A stretch of DNA of 64,000 nt from positions 62,001-126,000 of the forward strand of contig JADJVQ010000010.1 in NCBI GenBank assembly GCA_016710525.1. The letters are read 5' to 3'. The DNA comes from Burkholderiaceae bacterium (GTDB lineage Bacteria > Pseudomonadota > Gammaproteobacteria > Burkholderiales > Burkholderiaceae_E). This document shows, one piece after another, positions 7,914-18,098 of the stretch (the stretch's first letter is position 1; each line of letters starts with the position of its first letter). The notes below the pieces were generated by a model. The model saw nothing but the letters and a program-made list of their open reading frames with translations, was not told where the DNA came from and ran no database searches. The position numbers and the translations under genes are program-made.

Positions 7914-8714
7914 TCAGCCCGCCACCCGGAAGGTCAGGTTGAACCGAACCGCGCCCGTCAGTTCATGCTCGCCGGCCTTCACCGCCAGCACCCCGTGATG
8001 GAACAGCCGCGAAGGCCCGCCCCACACCACCCCATCGCCATGGCACAGCGGCACACGCCGCGTCGGGTCGCTTCGACGAGCGCCGCCGAACACGAACATC
8101 GCCGGCAGGCCCAGCGACACCGACACGATCGGCTGGTCGAGATCGCGCTCGTCGCGGTCCTGGTGCAGGCTCAGCCGCGCGCCGGGCTCGTAGCGGTTGA
8201 TCAGGCAGGCGTCCGGACGGAAGTCCGCATAGCCGGCAGCGGCGGCGGCACGACTCGCCAGTTCGCGCAGCGCAGGCGGCATCTGCGGCCACGCCCGTCC
8301 GGTCACCGGGTCTCGGGCATCGTAGCGATAACCGGTCCGGTCGCTGACCCAGCCCAGTGCGCCGCAGTTGCTCATCGCCACCGACATCCGCAATCCACCC
8401 GGGGTGACCCAATGACGCAGCGGCGCCTGCGCCAGCACGCCGTGCATACCGTCCAGCAGGGCCGGCGCGTCGGCCAGCGCCAGGCGCGGCAGCACGAACG
8501 CGCCCGGGGCCAAGGCGAGCGGCGCGCCGGGCGCGGCCGGCGCGCAATCGGCAAAGAGGTCCGGCGTCGATCCTGCGGACGGCCGAGTGGGCGACACGCT
8601 GGATGGCGACGCGTTGGATGGCGACACGCCGACCGGCGGCACGCTGACCGGCGGCACGCTGGCTGGCGAGACGAGCGATTCGGCCAGCGGCGCAACGAGC
8701 GGTCCGCGCGCCAT
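7914..8714 (-). CDS. alkB: AlkB-like 2OG-Fe(II) dioxygenase
   Basis: A 266-residue homologue of AlkB, which oxidatively removes methyl lesions from 1-methyladenine and 3-methylcytosine in DNA using Fe(II) and 2-oxoglutarate. The iron ligands are His184 and Asp186 (LHQDRDE), with the distal His in LFHHGVLAVK (about 239-240). The 2OG-binding Arg is in RFNLTFR at the C-terminus, and CLINRYEPGARLSLHQD is the family signature. The first 55 residues are a low-complexity Val/Pro/Ser tract encoded by 15-bp tandem repeats and are absent from typical AlkB. It starts one base after the stop of the upstream oxygenase gene, so the two are one repair operon. Confidence 0.92.
   Translation of the reverse strand: MARGPLVAPLAESLVSPASVPPVSVPPVGVSPSNASPSSVSPTRPSAGSTPDLFADCAPAAPGAPLALAPGAFVLPRLALADAPALLDGMHGVLAQAPLRHWVTPGGLRMSVAMSNCGALGWVSDRTGYRYDARDPVTGRAWPQMPPALRELASRAAAAAGYADFRPDACLINRYEPGARLSLHQDRDERDLDQPIVSVSLGLPAMFVFGGARRSDPTRRVPLCHGDGVVWGGPSRLFHHGVLAVKAGEHELTGAVRFNLTFRVAG
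8589..8675. repeat. 15-bp degenerate tandem repeat in the 5' end of alkB
   Basis: About six copies of a unit like GGCGACACGCTGGAT / GGCGGCACGCTGACC run in phase with the reading frame and encode the Val-Pro-Pro / Val-Ser-Pro N-terminal tract. Unit length is a multiple of three, so copy-number change would lengthen or shorten the linker without a frameshift. Confidence 0.7.
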
Positions 8715-8715
8715 C

Positions 8716-9561
8716 TCAGTTCGCGTCGTGAAAAATGATGCCGGCGGTGTGGCGCAGGCCGCTGCGCACCCGGCTCACACCGTGCCGCATGGTCACCCGG
8801 TAGGCGCCGCGCGTGCCCTGCACGGGACGCTGATTGACCGCGATCACCGCCGCATCGCCCTGTCGCAATGCCAGCACCATCGGGCGCGACTGCATGCGCG
8901 GGCGCTGCTCGGTCATCACGAACTCGCCGCCCTCGAAATCGCGCCCCGGTTCGGACAGCAGCAGCACCACCTGCAGCGGAAACACCAGGTCGCCGTACAG
9001 GTCCTGGTGCAGGCAGTTGTAGTCGTCGGGGCCGTATTGCAGCAGCAGCGGCGTCGGGCGCTTCTGGCCGGCTGCATGGCAGCGCCCGAGGAAGTCGGCG
9101 TGCCGGGGCGGGAAGTCTGCCGGCAGGCCCATGGCGGCGAACCAGCGGTTGGCCAGCGGCGCAAGCCGGGGGTACAGCGCGTCGCGCAGGCCTGCGATCA
9201 GCGCGGGCAGCGGATAGCTGAAGTACTTGTATTCGCCGCGGCCAAAACCGTGGCGGGCCATCACCACCCGGCTGCGGAAGGTGCCTGCGGCGGGGCCTTC
9301 ATCGCACGCATAGAGCCCGGCCAACTGGTGGCATTGCGAGGGGCTCAACAGCGACGCAAGCGTCGCCGCGCCCTGGGCGTCGAGGTCTCGCTGGACCCGG
9401 TGCCAATCGATGGCGGCAACGGCCCGGGCGATGTCCGGCGCCAGACCGGCCGCGAGCTCGAGGTCTGGTCCCCCAAGGGGAACTGGCCATGCGGGACCCG
9501 AGCTCACCCGCTCCGGGTCGGAAATGAAGTCCAGTGAAGGCTGTTCAGGCATGGTGGGCAT
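8716..9561 (-). CDS. 2OG-Fe(II) oxygenase, PF09859 family (alkylation-damage associated)
   Basis: A 281-residue dioxygenase of the Pfam family described as acting on damaged DNA, commonly found beside ada/alkB. The iron-binding HxD is in YNCLHQDLYGDLVFPLQVVLLLS and the distal His is in YRVTMRHGVSRV. A GGEFVMTEQRPRMQSR strand and a C-terminal RHTAGIIFHD complete the jelly-roll signature. It leads the two-gene operon with alkB. Two in-frame ATGs (9561, 9552) are possible starts. No Ada box is recognised upstream, so regulation is unknown. Confidence 0.85.
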   Translation of the reverse strand: MPTMPEQPSLDFISDPERVSSGPAWPVPLGGPDLELAAGLAPDIARAVAAIDWHRVQRDLDAQGAATLASLLSPSQCHQLAGLYACDEGPAAGTFRSRVVMARHGFGRGEYKYFSYPLPALIAGLRDALYPRLAPLANRWFAAMGLPADFPPRHADFLGRCHAAGQKRPTPLLLQYGPDDYNCLHQDLYGDLVFPLQVVLLLSEPGRDFEGGEFVMTEQRPRMQSRPMVLALRQGDAAVIAVNQRPVQGTRGAYRVTMRHGVSRVRSGLRHTAGIIFHDAN

Positions 9562-9676
9562 CGCGCATTGTCCGGTCCAGCCGCCACTGTGCGCCGTGCG
9601 CGCCGCGCCTGCACCCCGGATCTTGCGGTCAGGGGCGAAAGCCCCCTGCCCCGACGCAGCGGATCACCGTGCCGGA

Positions 9677-10435
9677 TCAGCCGCGACCCACGAACGGCAT
9701 CTTCGTCGCCATCACCGTCATGAACAGCACATTCGATTCCAGCGGCAGGCCGGCCATGTGCAGCACCGACTGCGCCACATGGTCGACGTCCATGCGCGGC
9801 TCGACGCGCATCGACCCGTCGGGCTGGATGACCCCGTTGGCCATGCGTTCGGTCATCTCGGTGGCGGCATTGCCGATGTCGATCTGGCCGACCGCGATGT
9901 CGTACTTGCGGCCATCGAGCGCGCCCGACCGGGTCAGGCCGCTCACGGCATGTTTGGTCGAGGTGTAGGGCGCCGAATTGGGCCGCGGCGCGTAGGCCGA
10001 AATGGAGCCGTTGTTGACGATGCGCCCGCCGCGCGGCGACTGGTCCTTCATCACCCGGAAGGCCTGCTGCATGCACAGGAAGGTGCCGGTCAGATTGGCG
10101 TTGACCACCGTCATCCACTGCTCGTAGCTCAGATCCTCGAGCAGCAGCGGCGGCGCACCGGTGCCCGCATTGTTGAACAGGAAGTCGAGCCGCCCGAAGC
10201 GGGTCACGGCCGCATCGAACAGCGCGCGGACCGACTTGGGATCGCCGACATCGGTGGGCACGGCCAGCGCGGCGCCGCCCTTGTCACCCGCCTTGGCAAT
10301 GGTCGCGGCCAGCGCATCGGCTCGCCGGCCGGCCAGCACCACGTTCCAGCCCGCGTTCAGGAACGCGATCGACGTGGCCCGCCCGACGCCACTGCCGGCA
10401 CCGGTGATCAGCGCCACGGAATGGTTTGTACTCAT
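9677..10435 (-). CDS. SDR-family oxidoreductase
   Basis: A 252-residue classical short-chain dehydrogenase/reductase. The N-terminus has the nucleotide-binding [12 protein letters not shown] motif, then LFNNAGTG, a catalytic Ser in NNGSISA and Y-x-x-x-K in [12 protein letters not shown]. An Arg-rich AGRRADAL after the second strand suggests NADP(H) preference. The ATG at 10435 has GGAGG eight bases upstream. The substrate cannot be inferred; the nearest neighbours are unrelated in function. Confidence 0.88.
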   Translation of the reverse strand: MSTNHSVALITGAGSGVGRATSIAFLNAGWNVVLAGRRADALAATIAKAGDKGGAALAVPTDVGDPKSVRALFDAAVTRFGRLDFLFNNAGTGAPPLLLEDLSYEQWMTVVNANLTGTFLCMQQAFRVMKDQSPRGGRIVNNGSISAYAPRPNSAPYTSTKHAVSGLTRSGALDGRKYDIAVGQIDIGNAATEMTERMANGVIQPDGSMRVEPRMDVDHVAQSVLHMAGLPLESNVLFMTVMATKMPFVGRG

Positions 10436-10494
10436 GTTCTTAGCCTCCAGGTTCGAGGCCTGCGAGCTTACCTGAGCCAGATCCGCCCGTTGGA

Positions 10495-12834
10495 TCAGGG
10501 CCGGCCCAGGAACAGGTACAGCGCGCGATTGCCGGCCTGCCCCTGCCCGAACGCCAGGTACACCGGCCCGATGCCGGTATTGGCGCCGACGAACAGGCTC
10601 GCGCCGCCCAGGAAACGGGTATTGGCGTCGCGCACCACCGGCTGGGTGACCCGGCCGAGCTCCAGCGACACGCCCGCGTACAGGCCGCTGCCGAAGGGCT
10701 TGGGCAGCGGCATGATCTGGTTGTAGTACATCAGCCGACCGTATTGCATGGCCGAGCCCAGCAGCTGGTTGATCTGGTAGCCGGACAGGTTCAGGAAACC
10801 GCCGAGACTGTAGCTGTCGTTGGCCGGCAGCTCGCTCTGGGGACTGAAGCCGAGCTTGAGCAGGGCGCTGAACGTGTGCGGACCGGCGCTGGCGACCCGC
10901 TGCGCGATCAGTTCGGCCCGATTGTAGGACTGCTCGCCGCCCGCGGTCTTGCGGGCCATGAACGCGCTGACGTCCAGCGACCAGCCCGCCCGAGGGAAAT
11001 CGATCGCGTCGAGCTGGTCGATGCTCACCCCGGCCGTCACGCCGGCATAGCCGGTCCGCTCCGAAGGCAGCAGCGGCAGGCCGACGCGAATGGTGTTGGT
11101 CCGCCGTCCGGCCACCAGGCCGATTCGCGCATCGAGCAGCGCGCCCTGCACGCCGACCAGCAGCTCGGCCTGTTCGACGCGCACGCCATAGTCGGCAATC
11201 CGCAAGTCGCCCAGGAACAGGCTGAGCGGGCGGTTCTCGTACAGCAGTCTCGGGGTCACGTACCAGCGGCCATCGGGCGACAGCGGCTGGAAGAACTGGG
11301 TGCCCAGGCGCTGCGTGCGCCCGAACTGCGCCAGCGTGTTCCATTCGGCGCCCAGGGCATTCACCCAGGTGCGGCTGTAGCCGAAGGGCACGTTCAGGTA
11401 CGAATTGCCCTTGGAGTCGGTGGCCGCACCGATGCCCACCCGAACCGAGTTCGGGCCGTAGGTTTTCTCCTGGGGCTGCACCGACAGCACGCTCACGCCC
11501 TGCTCGGTGATCAGGCGATAGTCGATCTGCGCGAAATCACCGCGCGCCATCAGCCGCGACAGATCGGCGTGCAGGGCGCGCCGGTCGAGCGGGCTGCCTT
11601 CGCGCTGGCGGGTGATCTGGGCCTCGAGCACCGACGGATTGACGAAACGGGTCTGGGCAATGCGGATGTCATCGACCCGCTCGCGCCGCTCGCCCCACTG
11701 GCGGCGGCGGCCCTCCCAGATGGCGTAGTCGGCCTCGCTGACGGCCAGGGCGGCCAGCGCGGGCGCCACCTCCCGGGTCGCCCGTTCACCCGCGGGAATG
11801 CCATTCACCCCCTTGGCGAAATCGCTGGAACCGAGCTGCGCCAGGTCGGGGGCGATCAGGATGTCGCGGGGCCCGAGCTGGGCCAACGAGCGGCGAACAT
11901 TGTCCTCCATCAGGATGTTCACCATCTGCGCTGCCACCCCCAGCAGCGACTGCATCTCTTCTTCTTTGAGCAGCGGGCTGCCGATGTTCACCGCGATCAC
12001 CACATCGGCGCACAGGTCGCGCACCACATCGACCGGCAGGTTGCGGGTCAGGCCGCCATCGACCAGCAGGCGCCCGCCCTCCTGCACCGGCGCGAATGCC
12101 GAGGGCACCGACATGCTCGCGCGCACCGCGCGCACCAGGCTGCCGCTGGCCATCACCACCATGTCGCCGCGCGCCAGGTCGGTGGCCACCGCGCGGAACG
12201 GCACGGCCATCCGGTCGAAGCTGGGCAGCTCGCGGCTCACGCCGAGCAGCTCGTGCAGGAAGAGCTCCACCTTGTGCCCGGCGCTGAGCCCCGGCAAACC
12301 GCGCATCGAGCCATCGTCGCCCAGTCCGAAGGTCAGTCCGAGCTGGAACGGGCGATCGTCATTCTTGCGCCGGTAACTCAGGTTCTCGCGCGAGGCGCCA
12401 TCGGCAAAGATGTCGTTCCAGTCGACCCCGCGCAGGCGCGCCTCGATCTCGTCGGGCGTCAGGCCGACCGCATAGGCGCCCGCGACCGCCGCGCCGGCAC
12501 TGGTGCCGGCGATGCAATCGATGGGCACCCGCATCTGCTGGAGCACCCGCAGGATGCCCACATGCGCAAAGCCACGCGCCCCGCCACCCGACAGTGCCAG
12601 GCCGATCCGCGGGCGGGTGCCGGCAACTGCGGATTGGGCCGTGGAGCTGGCAGTGGCAGTGGCAGTGGCAGTGGTCGTGGTCGTGGCATTCGCAGCCGCC
12701 CTGACGCCAGCCGTGGCGCTCGGCTGCCCGTTGGCGGGAGTCTGCAGACCCGCTGCTTCGCCAGCCAAGGGCGCGCGCAGCGGCACGGCCAGCGCCAGCC
12801 CGACCAGCAAGCCCCGGACGAATCGACGGTTCAT
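10495..12834 (-). CDS. Patatin-like phospholipase with outer-membrane barrel (PlpD / type Vd autotransporter)
   Basis: A 779-residue exported lipase. An N-terminal signal peptide ([25 protein letters not shown]) is followed by an Ala/Thr linker encoded by hexameric repeats. The patatin domain has the oxyanion loop [13 protein letters not shown], nucleophile Ser112 in [10 protein letters not shown] and catalytic Asp259 in [10 protein letters not shown]. After it come a POTRA-like segment and about 400 residues of alternating amphipathic strands ending in LYLFLGRP, as expected for a 16-strand barrel. This order (patatin, POTRA, barrel) defines PlpD-type Vd secretion; members hydrolyse phospholipids at the cell surface. 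The start codon overlaps the kinase stop by four bases (ATGA), so translation is coupled to the upstream sensor gene. Confidence 0.9.
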   Translation of the reverse strand: MNRRFVRGLLVGLALAVPLRAPLAGEAAGLQTPANGQPSATAGVRAAANATTTTTATATATASSTAQSAVAGTRPRIGLALSGGGARGFAHVGILRVLQQMRVPIDCIAGTSAGAAVAGAYAVGLTPDEIEARLRGVDWNDIFADGASRENLSYRRKNDDRPFQLGLTFGLGDDGSMRGLPGLSAGHKVELFLHELLGVSRELPSFDRMAVPFRAVATDLARGDMVVMASGSLVRAVRASMSVPSAFAPVQEGGRLLVDGGLTRNLPVDVVRDLCADVVIAVNIGSPLLKEEEMQSLLGVAAQMVNILMEDNVRRSLAQLGPRDILIAPDLAQLGSSDFAKGVNGIPAGERATREVAPALAALAVSEADYAIWEGRRRQWGERRERVDDIRIAQTRFVNPSVLEAQITRQREGSPLDRRALHADLSRLMARGDFAQIDYRLITEQGVSVLSVQPQEKTYGPNSVRVGIGAATDSKGNSYLNVPFGYSRTWVNALGAEWNTLAQFGRTQRLGTQFFQPLSPDGRWYVTPRLLYENRPLSLFLGDLRIADYGVRVEQAELLVGVQGALLDARIGLVAGRRTNTIRVGLPLLPSERTGYAGVTAGVSIDQLDAIDFPRAGWSLDVSAFMARKTAGGEQSYNRAELIAQRVASAGPHTFSALLKLGFSPQSELPANDSYSLGGFLNLSGYQINQLLGSAMQYGRLMYYNQIMPLPKPFGSGLYAGVSLELGRVTQPVVRDANTRFLGGASLFVGANTGIGPVYLAFGQGQAGNRALYLFLGRP
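12649..12684. repeat. Hexanucleotide tandem repeat inside the patatin gene
   Basis: Four copies of GGCAGT followed by two of GGTCGT encode an Ala-Thr linker just after the signal peptide. The 6-base unit keeps the frame, so slippage would only alter linker length. Confidence 0.75.
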
Positions 12835-15800
12835 GCGCGCTGATGCGCGCGTTCCAGCCAGCGCAGGACCACCTCGAACAAGGCATTCGGATCGACCGGT
12901 TTACCGATGTGGTCGTTCATGCCCGCCTCGAGACAGGCTGCCCGGTCTTCGCCGAAGGCGTTCGCCGTCATGGCGACGATCGGCAACTGACCACCATCAA
13001 AGTCGCGACGGATCGCGCGGGTGGCCTCCATGCCATCCATGCCGGGCATCTGAATGTCCATAAGTACCAGATGGTATCGAGCTTCCCGGACCCGGGACAG
13101 CGCCTGGTGTCCGTTGTCCGCGACATCCACCTGCAGACCGGCGGCCTGCAGCAGTTCGACTGCCACGATCTGGTTGATCGGATTGTCCTCGGCCAGCAGG
13201 ATCCGCGCGCCGGCGAACTGCTGGCGCAGCCGCGACTCGGCGCTGTCGCCGCCCGGCACCGGCACGGTCGGCTCGGCCCGCGCGCCGAGCGTGCGCAGCA
13301 TCAGTCCGTGCAGTTCGGTGCGGGTGAAGGGCTTGGCCACCGGATCGTCCAAGCCCAGTTGCTGTGCCGCCTGCCAGGCGGCCGGATGGTCGAAGGCGCT
13401 CATCACCACGCAGCGCGGCGGCTCCGCGAGGCGGCCGGCGGCCCGCAGCGCCTCGGCCCATCCGGGATCGGCGGCGATCGTGCCGTCCACGAGCATCAGC
13501 CGATACGGCGGATCGGTGCGGGCCACCCGCTCGCGAGCCTGCCCGATGCTTTCGGCCGTGTCGGCATCCACGCCGAAGTCGGCCAGCATGCGGGCGATCG
13601 CCTGCGCCGATTCGAATCGCCCGTCGACCACCAGGACCGGCCGCCCGGCCGGGATGGCGGTCAGGCCTTGCGTCGAACCGTTCGCCGCGTGGCCCAGACG
13701 GACCGTGAACCAGAACTCGCTGCCCTGCCCCGGGTCGCTGTGCACACCGACCTCACCGCCCATCAGTTCGGCCAGTCGCCGCGTGATGGCCAGGCCCAGA
13801 CCGGTCCCCCCGAACCGCCGGGTCGTGGAGCTGTCGGCCTGCTCGAAATCCTGGAAGAGCTTGCCGGTCTGCTCGGGCTCGATGCCGATGCCCGTGTCGC
13901 GCACTTCGAATCGCAGCTGCAGCCCGGACGCAGCGTCGTCGATCAGGGTGCTGCGCACCCGGATCCAGCCGCGCTCGGTGAACTTCACCGCATTGCCCAG
14001 CAGGTTGACCAGAATTTGCGACAGGCGGGTCGAGTCCCCCCGGACCCGGGCCGGCATCCGGCCCGTTTCGAGGATCAGTTCGAGCCCTTTGCCGCGCGCC
14101 CGCTCGCCGATCATCGAACAGGTGCGCGCCAGCATGTCGTCGATCGAAAAGTCGGTCTGCTCGAGCGTCAGTTTGCCGGACTCGATCTTCGACAGGTCCA
14201 GCACATCGCTGAGCAGGCCGAGCAGGTGCTCGGCAGCCTGCGCAACCTTGTCCAGGCGGTCCGTCTGCACCGCGTCCTGGCTGTCGCGGCGCAACAGGTG
14301 CGCCATGCCGACGATCGCATTCATCGGCGTACGGATCTCGTGGCTCATGTTGGCCAGGAAGGCGCTCTTGGCCAGGTTGGCCGCCTCGGCCCGATCGCGC
14401 GCCGCCATGAGCTCCGCATTGAGCTGCTGCAGCCGCTGTTCGGTGCGCTTGATTTCGGTGATATCGGTGAGCAGGAAGAAGAATCCTCGCACCTGACCGT
14501 CGTGCAGGTCCGGGGTGTAGCTCACCCAGGTCGGGACCCGTACCCCGTCGGGCCGCAGCATGGTCAGTTCGCGCTGAACGGGCACACCGGCCAGCGCGCT
14601 GCGGATGTCGGGCTCGACGTTGCGCAAGGCCTTTTCGCCGATCAGGTCGACCAGCCGACACCCGATGATCTGGTCGGCTGTCCTGCCGAACCAGGTCAGC
14701 ACCGGCCGCGTGGCAAAACGGCCGATCAGGTCGCGATCCCAGTACGAGACATATCCCGGCACGTTGTCGGCGATGGCCAGCGTGAATTGTTCGCTGTCGG
14801 AGCGGGCCGTCACCGCCCGTTCGAGTTCGCGCGAGCGTGCCTCGATCAGTTCCTCGAGGTGGTCGCGATGGCGGTCCAGTTCGGCCTCGATGCGCTTGCG
14901 CTCGGTGATGTCTTCCTGGATGGCGAGGTAGTGGGTGATCCGGCCGTCGGCCTGGCGGATCGGCGAGACCAGGGCGCGCTGGACCGTCTCCTCGCCGTTC
15001 TTGCGGCGATTGATGAATTCGCCTTTCCAGATGTCGCCGCGCAGCAGGGTGGACCACAGGCTGGCATGGACATCGGGTTCGGTGCGGCCGCTGCTGAGCA
15101 GCCTGGGGTTGGCGCCCATCACCTCGGCATGCCCGTAGCCGCTGGTGTCCAGGTAGGCCTGGTTGGCATACTCGATGCGGCCGTCGATGTCGGTGATCAG
15201 CACGCTGTTGGGGTTCTGTTCGACCGCCAGCGACAGCTTGCGCAGCTGCTGGTCGGCGGCCTGCTCCTCGGTCACGTCCGAGAACGACTGGATCACTTCG
15301 ACCACGGCGCCCGTGACAGGATCGAGGACCGGCTCGGCATTCACCCGCAGCCACGCCAGCATTCCGTCGCGCTGCGCGATCCCCAGGACGATCGCGCGCT
15401 GCGGCTCTCCCGTGGCCAGCGACCGGGCCAGCGGCCGGTCGGCGCGCGCCAGGGGTGTGCCGTCTTCGCGGATCGGCATCGGACCGGGCTCGCTGGCATC
15501 GTCCAGGCCCAGCGGTTCGCCTTCGACGCGCGCGAGCAGACGCTCGGCCGCCGGATTGAGCGCCTTGCGCCGGCCTTGCGCATCGAAGATCACGATCCCC
15601 TCGCTGAGCGACGAGAAGATCTTTCGGAACTGCGCCTCGCTGTCGCGCAGGGCGTCCTCGGCACGGCGGCGCTGCGAGATGTCGGTGTGCAGCAGCACCG
15701 CGCCGCCGCCGCTGGATTTCAGTGCGGTGACGCTGAGCTGGAACCAGCGCTCCTCCCAGGGCGAATGGCAGGGGTACTCCATCGCGAAGCTGGCAAGCTC

Positions 15801-17930
15801 GCCGGAGATCACCGCGCGGATCCCGTCGATGACCCTCTGCACCTCGCCATCCGGCCCGGTGACCGCGCGGGCGCAGACATCGAAATAGTTGGCGCCGACC
15901 CCCAGTCGGGATTGCGCCCCGTTCGGCTCACCCGCCTTGTTCGCCGCATCGGGCCCGCCCGCCTCACACGCCCCGCCCGCGTCGTCCGCGCCGCCGTTCA
16001 TCTCCGCGAATCGCCGCCAGGCGTCGTTGACCGCCAGGATCTGGCCGCGGCGATCGAGCACCACCATGTGCGCCTGCACCGAATCCTTGACCGCCTGCAC
16101 CAGATCGTTGGAAACGCGCAAAGCCTGTTCCGCCTGCCGGCGCTGCGTCACATCACGGACGATGCCCAGGACCGCCGGACGCCCCTCGAAGGTATGCCTG
16201 CTGGCGCGCAGCTCGATCCAGACACCCTGCGGATCGGTTCGGCTGAGAAACCGAACCTCGTAGTGCGCGGGCGGACTCACACTCCCCGCGATGCGCTGCT
16301 CGAAGCGCTGCTCCCAGACCTCGACAAATTCGGGCGCCACCACCTGCGCGAAGGGCAGACCGACGAACTCGCTCTCGGCATAACCGAGCATCGCCGGCAG
16401 CGCCGGGTTGGCAAACACGAAGCGGTGATCCTGGGCAAGGAAAACCCCGTCGGCCAGCGCGGCGAGCACGGCGCGGACCATGGCTTCGCTGGTCCGCAAG
16501 GTTTCTTCGGCACGCCGCCGTTCCGTGATGTTGCGGGACACGCCGAACAGGCCGATCACGTTGCCTTCGCCATCGCGAAGGGGTCCCTTGAGCGTCTGGA
16601 ACATCGCGGCACGGCCATCCACAGTCAGCGCGTCGTCGAAGCTGAGGGAGCGGCCGGCTGCCATCACCTGCGCGTCCTGTGCCATGACGCGCTCGGCATC
16701 GGCCTGGTCGAACACCGCGTGATCGTCGTGCCCGATGACCGTGTCGCGCTCACGGCCAGTCACCCGGCACGCCTCGCGATTGAACAGCAGGTATCGCCCG
16801 CTCAGGTCCTTCGCGAAGATCGGATCGGTGGAGTTCTCGGCAATCGCCTCGATCAGCGCAAGGCTTCGCAGGCGCTCATCCTGGACCGCGCGTTCGCTCA
16901 AGGCCTGGGCCAGCGCCTTGCGCTGCCCCCGGACCCGACCGGCAACGGCGATCGCCAGCAGCGCCAGCAGTCCGGCCACCACGATGCCGATCGATTCGCG
17001 CAGCGCGCCCGAGTACACCTCCGAGCGGTCGACCCGTGCCACCAGGAACAGATCGGTGCCATTGACCGGCACCACCACCCCGAACACCGCGCGCCCCTGG
17101 AAATCGCGGCCGCTGAACGACTTGCCAAAGGGCTGGTCGCCGCGGATCGCCATCGCCGCCATCAGATCCGGAGAGTTCAGCGGCCGCGGGTTCAGTCCGC
17201 GCACCCCGACGATCTGATCCCCCTCCCGGCGCACCAGCAGCGTCGCGCCGCTGGAGCTGGGTACCGGCCACTTGCTGAGCATCGGCAGGAGGCCAAGATT
17301 CGCGTCGATGCGCAGCAGGACCGCTGCGCCCGCGGGCTGGCCGGTCGGCGCCAGCGGCGCGACCAGATCGACGTAGGCCGGCTGATTGTCCTTGGGCGGC
17401 ACCCGCAGCGAGCCCATGCGAACCTCGTTGCGGGCGATCGCCTCGCGCGTGAGCGCCGTGGGCAGCGAGGCATCCGGCAGGACCGCATCATCGGGCGCGA
17501 CCAGCAGCCGGCCCTGGCTGTCGAGGATGGCCGCGTGCTGGGCGCCCATCGCCCGCGAGAACCCGGCCAGCCGCGCCTTCAGGGTCTCCCGGCTCGATGC
17601 GTCTGCCTGTTCGCGCCAGCTCTTGAGCAGGGTCGCGAAAAACTGGCTGCTGCCCAGAAACCGGGCCTGAGCGAAGCGCTCCTGGACCCACGCCTGGATC
17701 TGCGAACTGCGCAGGTCCGCCACCGCCTCGAGCCGGGCCGATTCACGCTGGTGATGGGAATAGAACGAGTACCCGATCGCCAAAGCCACCAGCCCCAGGA
17801 TCGAGACGCCAGCCAGCAGCAGAGAAACGCCGCCTCCGCCCAGCCTTTGCCCCCAGCTCGCCGCAGCCGCCGCGCCGGAGGTTCGCAAGGTGCCGGAACC
17901 GGGCGGCGTTGGAGGAGGGACAGCTGTCAT
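12831..17930 (-). CDS. Hybrid sensor histidine kinase with six PAS domains and two receiver domains
   Basis: A 1,699-residue membrane sensor kinase. A TM helix (about 31-58), a periplasmic sensor region (about 60-314) and a second TM helix (about 315-336) are followed by six PAS domains. Some carry a PAC tail that scans as redox- or ligand-sensing. Dimerisation/phosphotransfer follows with the phospho-acceptor His1197 in [12 protein letters not shown]. The ATPase has an N-box [15 protein letters not shown] and GGTGLGLAI. The first receiver keeps the phospho-Asp (1482, LVDG) and the Lys (AKPFT) but lacks the upstream acidic pair. The second is complete ([10 protein letters not shown], Asp1625 in [15 protein letters not shown]). 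No C-terminal Hpt domain is present, so a separate phosphotransfer protein is expected. It is coupled to the downstream patatin gene. Confidence 0.92.
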   Translation of the reverse strand: MTAVPPPTPPGSGTLRTSGAAAAASWGQRLGGGGVSLLLAGVSILGLVALAIGYSFYSHHQRESARLEAVADLRSSQIQAWVQERFAQARFLGSSQFFATLLKSWREQADASSRETLKARLAGFSRAMGAQHAAILDSQGRLLVAPDDAVLPDASLPTALTREAIARNEVRMGSLRVPPKDNQPAYVDLVAPLAPTGQPAGAAVLLRIDANLGLLPMLSKWPVPSSSGATLLVRREGDQIVGVRGLNPRPLNSPDLMAAMAIRGDQPFGKSFSGRDFQGRAVFGVVVPVNGTDLFLVARVDRSEVYSGALRESIGIVVAGLLALLAIAVAGRVRGQRKALAQALSERAVQDERLRSLALIEAIAENSTDPIFAKDLSGRYLLFNREACRVTGRERDTVIGHDDHAVFDQADAERVMAQDAQVMAAGRSLSFDDALTVDGRAAMFQTLKGPLRDGEGNVIGLFGVSRNITERRRAEETLRTSEAMVRAVLAALADGVFLAQDHRFVFANPALPAMLGYAESEFVGLPFAQVVAPEFVEVWEQRFEQRIAGSVSPPAHYEVRFLSRTDPQGVWIELRASRHTFEGRPAVLGIVRDVTQRRQAEQALRVSNDLVQAVKDSVQAHMVVLDRRGQILAVNDAWRRFAEMNGGADDAGGACEAGGPDAANKAGEPNGAQSRLGVGANYFDVCARAVTGPDGEVQRVIDGIRAVISGELASFAMEYPCHSPWEERWFQLSVTALKSSGGGAVLLHTDISQRRRAEDALRDSEAQFRKIFSSLSEGIVIFDAQGRRKALNPAAERLLARVEGEPLGLDDASEPGPMPIREDGTPLARADRPLARSLATGEPQRAIVLGIAQRDGMLAWLRVNAEPVLDPVTGAVVEVIQSFSDVTEEQAADQQLRKLSLAVEQNPNSVLITDIDGRIEYANQAYLDTSGYGHAEVMGANPRLLSSGRTEPDVHASLWSTLLRGDIWKGEFINRRKNGEETVQRALVSPIRQADGRITHYLAIQEDITERKRIEAELDRHRDHLEELIEARSRELERAVTARSDSEQFTLAIADNVPGYVSYWDRDLIGRFATRPVLTWFGRTADQIIGCRLVDLIGEKALRNVEPDIRSALAGVPVQRELTMLRPDGVRVPTWVSYTPDLHDGQVRGFFFLLTDITEIKRTEQRLQQLNAELMAARDRAEAANLAKSAFLANMSHEIRTPMNAIVGMAHLLRRDSQDAVQTDRLDKVAQAAEHLLGLLSDVLDLSKIESGKLTLEQTDFSIDDMLARTCSMIGERARGKGLELILETGRMPARVRGDSTRLSQILVNLLGNAVKFTERGWIRVRSTLIDDAASGLQLRFEVRDTGIGIEPEQTGKLFQDFEQADSSTTRRFGGTGLGLAITRRLAELMGGEVGVHSDPGQGSEFWFTVRLGHAANGSTQGLTAIPAGRPVLVVDGRFESAQAIARMLADFGVDADTAESIGQARERVARTDPPYRLMLVDGTIAADPGWAEALRAAGRLAEPPRCVVMSAFDHPAAWQAAQQLGLDDPVAKPFTRTELHGLMLRTLGARAEPTVPVPGGDSAESRLRQQFAGARILLAEDNPINQIVAVELLQAAGLQVDVADNGHQALSRVREARYHLVLMDIQMPGMDGMEATRAIRRDFDGGQLPIVAMTANAFGEDRAACLEAGMNDHIGKPVDPNALFEVVLRWLERAHQRA

Positions 17931-18098
17931 TGCAGGTGCTCAAGGGTGCGACATCGAGCATACCCCCGGCGGCCCCTCCATAGACGCCTGTCGAACCGGG
18001 CAATCGGCGGGTTGTTCGAGGGTTCGGGTTGCCAGGCCGGATGGGTCGCGCCACCATGTTCGCCTTTCCCAGGCCGATCGGCCTTCCAGGAGCGTTCT

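Noticed and set aside
12843..18098. A very long plus-strand open frame antisense to the hybrid kinase, joined to the dehydratase.
   Set aside because: It exists only because the GC-rich kinase has few antisense stops. Its translation is low-complexity and Arg/His/Gly-rich with no domain; the real gene starts at GTG 18099 with a ribosome binding site.
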